Of a stretch of 34,418 nucleotides of DNA, positions 32,460 to 34,418 are shown in pieces. Within the stretch, counting starts at the first letter, position 1. Each line of letters starts with the position of its first letter. Origin of the DNA: Candidatus Daviesbacteria bacterium RIFCSPLOWO2_01_FULL_37_10 (GTDB taxonomy: Bacteria; Patescibacteriota; Microgenomatia; Daviesbacterales; UBA10151); contig MFDK01000005.1 of assembly GCA_001776865.1 (NCBI GenBank), positions 1 to 34,418 on the forward strand. The letters run 5' to 3'. A program made the position numbers and the translations under genes. Under the pieces are notes generated by a model that searched no databases, had not been told where the DNA came from, and saw nothing but the letters and a program-made list of their open reading frames with translations.

Positions 32460-33479
32460 ATGATTAAAGTTGGAATGGATATTTCGCAGATTGCGCACTT
32501 TGGAGGCGTTCCTGTTTACACCAGGGAACTTAGCTCAAATCTCCAGAAACAAAAAACTTTAGAGATGGTGTATTTTTTTTCATCTCTTAGAAGGACTTAT
32601 CATGGATCTCTTAAGGGTGTTAAGAAATTTAAACTTCCGCCTGCCCTTTTTGAAATGCTTTTTAACAGGTTGAGAAACGTTGGAATTGAACATTTTATTG
32701 GACCTATTGATATTTTTCACTCATCAGATTGGACTCAACCCCCAAGCAAAGCTAAAAAAGTTACAACTTATCATGATGTAGTTCCGCTAAAGTATCCGCA
32801 GTGGTCACATCCAAAGATTACTGCAGTACAAAGAAGACGTCTTAGAATTGTAGAATCCGAAATAGATATGGTTATTTGTGTAAGTGAGTCAACAAAAAAG
32901 GATTTACTCACAATTTCAAGGATTCCGAAAGAAAAAACAGTGGTTATTTATGAAGGGGTTAGTGAGATTTTTAAACCACAGGATATTAAAGTAATTAAGG
33001 ATTTTAAGAAAAGGTATGATCTACCGGAAGAATTTGTTTTGGCAATTGGAGGAGTCGGGGAGCGAAGAAATTTAAAAAGAGTTAAAGAAGCATCTAAAAA
33101 TTATAAACTAATAATATCCGGAATGGATATTCCCTGGGTTTCATACGAAGAACTTCCTCTTTTATACTCATCTGCCAGGGTTTTGTTTTATCCGAGCTTT
33201 TACGAAGGATTCGGGTTACCAATAATTGAGTCGATGGCCTCTGGAATACCAGTAATTACATCAAACGTTTCAAGCATGCCGGAGGCAGGAGGAGATGCAG
33301 CAATATATGTAAATCCTGAAGATGCGGGAGAAATGGAAGGTAAGTTAAAAGAAGTTATGGAAAATAAAAGTTTAAGAGAGGAACTGATTAAAAAGGGTTT
33401 TACCCAAGCCAAAAAATTCTCCTGGCAAAAATGCGCAGAAGAAACATCGGAGGTTTATAGGAGGCTTTTGGAACGATGA
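32460..33479 (+). CDS. GT4-family glycosyltransferase
   Basis: A 339-residue GT-B protein. The N-terminal loop GMDISQIAHFGGVPVY (5-20) is the Gly-rich acceptor-side motif. FHSSDWTQPP and TTYHDVVPLKYP match mannosyltransferase-like GT4 enzymes (WbaZ/WbdB group). The C-terminal lobe shows LAIGGVGERRN, YPSFYEGFGLPIIESMASGIPVI with an intact E-x7-E, and GGDAAIYVNP. It is slightly shorter than usual because the segment after the donor-lobe start is compact. It is followed directly by a related GT4 gene whose start overlaps its stop codon. Donor inferred only as a nucleotide sugar. Confidence 0.88.
   Translation: MIKVGMDISQIAHFGGVPVYTRELSSNLQKQKTLEMVYFFSSLRRTYHGSLKGVKKFKLPPALFEMLFNRLRNVGIEHFIGPIDIFHSSDWTQPPSKAKKVTTYHDVVPLKYPQWSHPKITAVQRRRLRIVESEIDMVICVSESTKKDLLTISRIPKEKTVVIYEGVSEIFKPQDIKVIKDFKKRYDLPEEFVLAIGGVGERRNLKRVKEASKNYKLIISGMDIPWVSYEELPLLYSSARVLFYPSFYEGFGLPIIESMASGIPVITSNVSSMPEAGGDAAIYVNPEDAGEMEGKLKEVMENKSLREELIKKGFTQAKKFSWQKCAEETSEVYRRLLER
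33459..33464 (+). promoter_or_regulatory. Shine-Dalgarno-like AGGAGG before the last GT4 gene
   Basis: AGGAGG lies 11 nt before ATG 33476, slightly long spacing, inside the end of the preceding GT4 gene. It supports the ATGA-overlap start. Confidence 0.5.
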
Positions 33480-34418
33480 ATATCTGGATAGATGGGAAAG
33501 AGGCAAATCAGCCTAACCGCGTTGGATCAGGACAGTTTGCATTTGAAGTAATTAGAAATCTTGAGAAATTGGATCATAAAAATGAATATACTATTTTACT
33601 ACCTTCTCTTACAATGGAAGATTTACCAAAAGAGCGTCCTGGATGGAATTATAAAATATTAAAACCAAATAAACTTTGGACAATAGTTACTCTTCCTTTG
33701 GCGCTATATTCTGCAAAAGTAAAACCTGATTTAATATTTTCCCCAACTCATTACATCCCGAGATTTTCTCCTGTAAAGCGGGTGGTAACTATTTTTGATT
33801 TAGCATATCTTCATTTTCCAGAGATGTTTACAAAAAAGGATTTGTGGCAGTTAACGAACTGGAGTAAATATTCAATAAAAAAAGCAGACCATATTATTAC
33901 AATTTCTAAATCTACTAAAAAAGATATTATGAAAAAATATAAAGTGAAAAGTAAAAAAATTACAGTTGCATATCCGGGATATGACAGAAAAAATTACAAA
34001 TTACAAATTACAAATTTCAAGTTAGAGAATATAAAGAAAAAATATGAAATATTGGGTGGCTACATTATATATATAGGGACAATACAGCCAAGGAAAAATC
34101 TTGTAAGGCTTATGGAGGCGTTTGCGCGGATCGTCCACCTCCGAGGTGAGACAAAGAGTACATCCGGATTACACCTCGGAGGTGGATTGCAGTTAGTCAT
34201 TGCTGGTAAGACTACTGGTCCAGGAAGGAAAGGCTGGAAATATGAAGATATTTTAAAAACACCTAAAATGTTAGGGATAGAGGATAAAATAATTTTTACC
34301 GGATTTGTTCCAGCGGAAGATTTGCCTGTTCTTTTGTATGGTGCTGAAGCATTTGTCCTTCCGTCTTTATGGGAGGGATTTGGGATACCGGTTTTAGAAG
34401 CTATGGCTTGTGGTGTTC
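33476..34418 (+). CDS. GT4-family glycosyltransferase (3' end beyond the window)
   Basis: 314 complete codons are present and the frame is open at the window edge, so the ORF track omitted it. The N-terminus has the Gly-rich GSGQFAFEV. FSPTHYIPRF and TIFDLAYLHFPEMF match mannosyltransferase-like GT4 enzymes; YIGTIQPRKNLVRLMEAF, FTGFVPAEDLPVLLYGA and PSLWEGFGIPVLEAMACG form the donor lobe with an intact E-x7-E. Two DNA insertions lie in frame: heptamer repeats (residues about 173-183) and a perfect palindromic element giving VHLRGETKSTSGLHLGGG (220-237) between EAFARI and LQLVIAGK, where relatives have a short loop. It starts at ATGA within the stop of the previous GT4 gene. Confidence 0.88.
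   Translation, partial: MNIWIDGKEANQPNRVGSGQFAFEVIRNLEKLDHKNEYTILLPSLTMEDLPKERPGWNYKILKPNKLWTIVTLPLALYSAKVKPDLIFSPTHYIPRFSPVKRVVTIFDLAYLHFPEMFTKKDLWQLTNWSKYSIKKADHIITISKSTKKDIMKKYKVKSKKITVAYPGYDRKNYKLQITNFKLENIKKKYEILGGYIIYIGTIQPRKNLVRLMEAFARIVHLRGETKSTSGLHLGGGLQLVIAGKTTGPGRKGWKYEDILKTPKMLGIEDKIIFTGFVPAEDLPVLLYGAEAFVLPSLWEGFGIPVLEAMACGV
33991..34025 (+). repeat. Heptanucleotide tandem repeat inside the last GT4 gene
   Basis: Units AAATTAC, AAATTAC, AAATTAC, AAATTTC and a diverged AAGTTAG. They encode the KNYKLQITNFKLEN stretch between the GT-B hinge and the donor lobe, with the frame kept. Confidence 0.75.
34134..34186. repeat. Perfect 15-bp inverted repeat element inserted in the last GT4 gene
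   Basis: TCCACCTCCGAGGTG (34134-34148) and CACCTCGGAGGTGGA (34172-34186) are exact reverse complements around a 23-nt spacer. Each arm is itself nearly palindromic (CACCTC-C-GAGGTG). The element is much more GC-rich than the gene around it and is translated in frame. Confidence 0.88.

Noticed and set aside
1-34418. CRISPR arrays, tRNA or rRNA genes, insertion sequences
   Set aside because: No regularly spaced repeats, cloverleaf-like segments, rRNA signatures or transposase motifs were seen on either strand.

Overview
The window looks like a piece of a low-GC genome from the Candidate Phyla Radiation (Patescibacteria), most likely the Microgenomates group. Four things point that way: the very A+T-rich composition, the dense packing of large multi-spanning GT-C and YfhO-like membrane proteins, a DUF5667-type exported protein, and gene starts that often sit only 5-10 nt after a -10 box. 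TGA is used as an ordinary stop codon, so this is not a recoded CPR lineage. No rRNA, tRNA, CRISPR array, transposase or integrase was seen. Organism assignment is inference from gene content, not from a marker gene.

Layout. (1) 137-659 (+): a two-gene module, a BECR/PBECR-fold nuclease-like protein overlapped by a DUF2283 protein, resembling a toxin-antitoxin pair. (2) 651-1553 (-): a glycerophosphodiesterase-family protein with a strong promoter. (3) 1698-4525 (+): a methyltransferase/glycosyltransferase fusion whose 5' end carries a palindromic repeat element, then a GT-C membrane protein. (4) 4530-11023 (-): read from the promoter side, a 1000-residue GT-C protein with an extracytoplasmic F5/8C-like domain, a GT4 glycosyltransferase and two sugar-nucleotide SDR enzymes. 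Upstream, at 11059-11241 (-), lies a remnant of a paralogue of that 1000-residue protein. (5) 11290-15188 (+): a 1176-residue membrane protein and a small membrane protein. (6) 15172-19137 (-): a YfhO-like protein, a GT39-like protein and a methyltransferase. (7) 19195-34418 (+): a DUF5667 protein, two GT-C proteins, a coupled small anchored protein, a flippase, two GT2 enzymes, a zinc-ribbon methyltransferase, two more GT-C proteins and three GT4 enzymes. The last GT4 runs off the window.

Together, regions 3-7 read as a cell-surface glycan locus. SDR enzymes tailor nucleotide sugars. Cytoplasmic GT-A and GT-B enzymes build lipid-linked glycans. An MOP-family flippase moves them outward. Nine GT-C or YfhO-like integral membrane proteins probably transfer sugars from lipid carriers on the outer face. 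About sixteen glycosyltransferase-like genes lie within 34 kb. No priming transferase, recognisable polymerase or glycan exporter ATPase is in view.

The most unusual DNA-level signals are small repeat elements lodged inside or at the edge of coding genes. They are a perfect 15-bp inverted repeat inside the last GT4 gene, heptanucleotide tandem repeats inside two glycosyltransferase genes, a 12-bp hairpin inside a GT2 gene, and a double-hairpin element at the start of the gene at 1698. A second signal is the apparently leaderless promoter layout at block-leading genes, in contrast to Shine-Dalgarno sites or ATGA overlaps inside operons.
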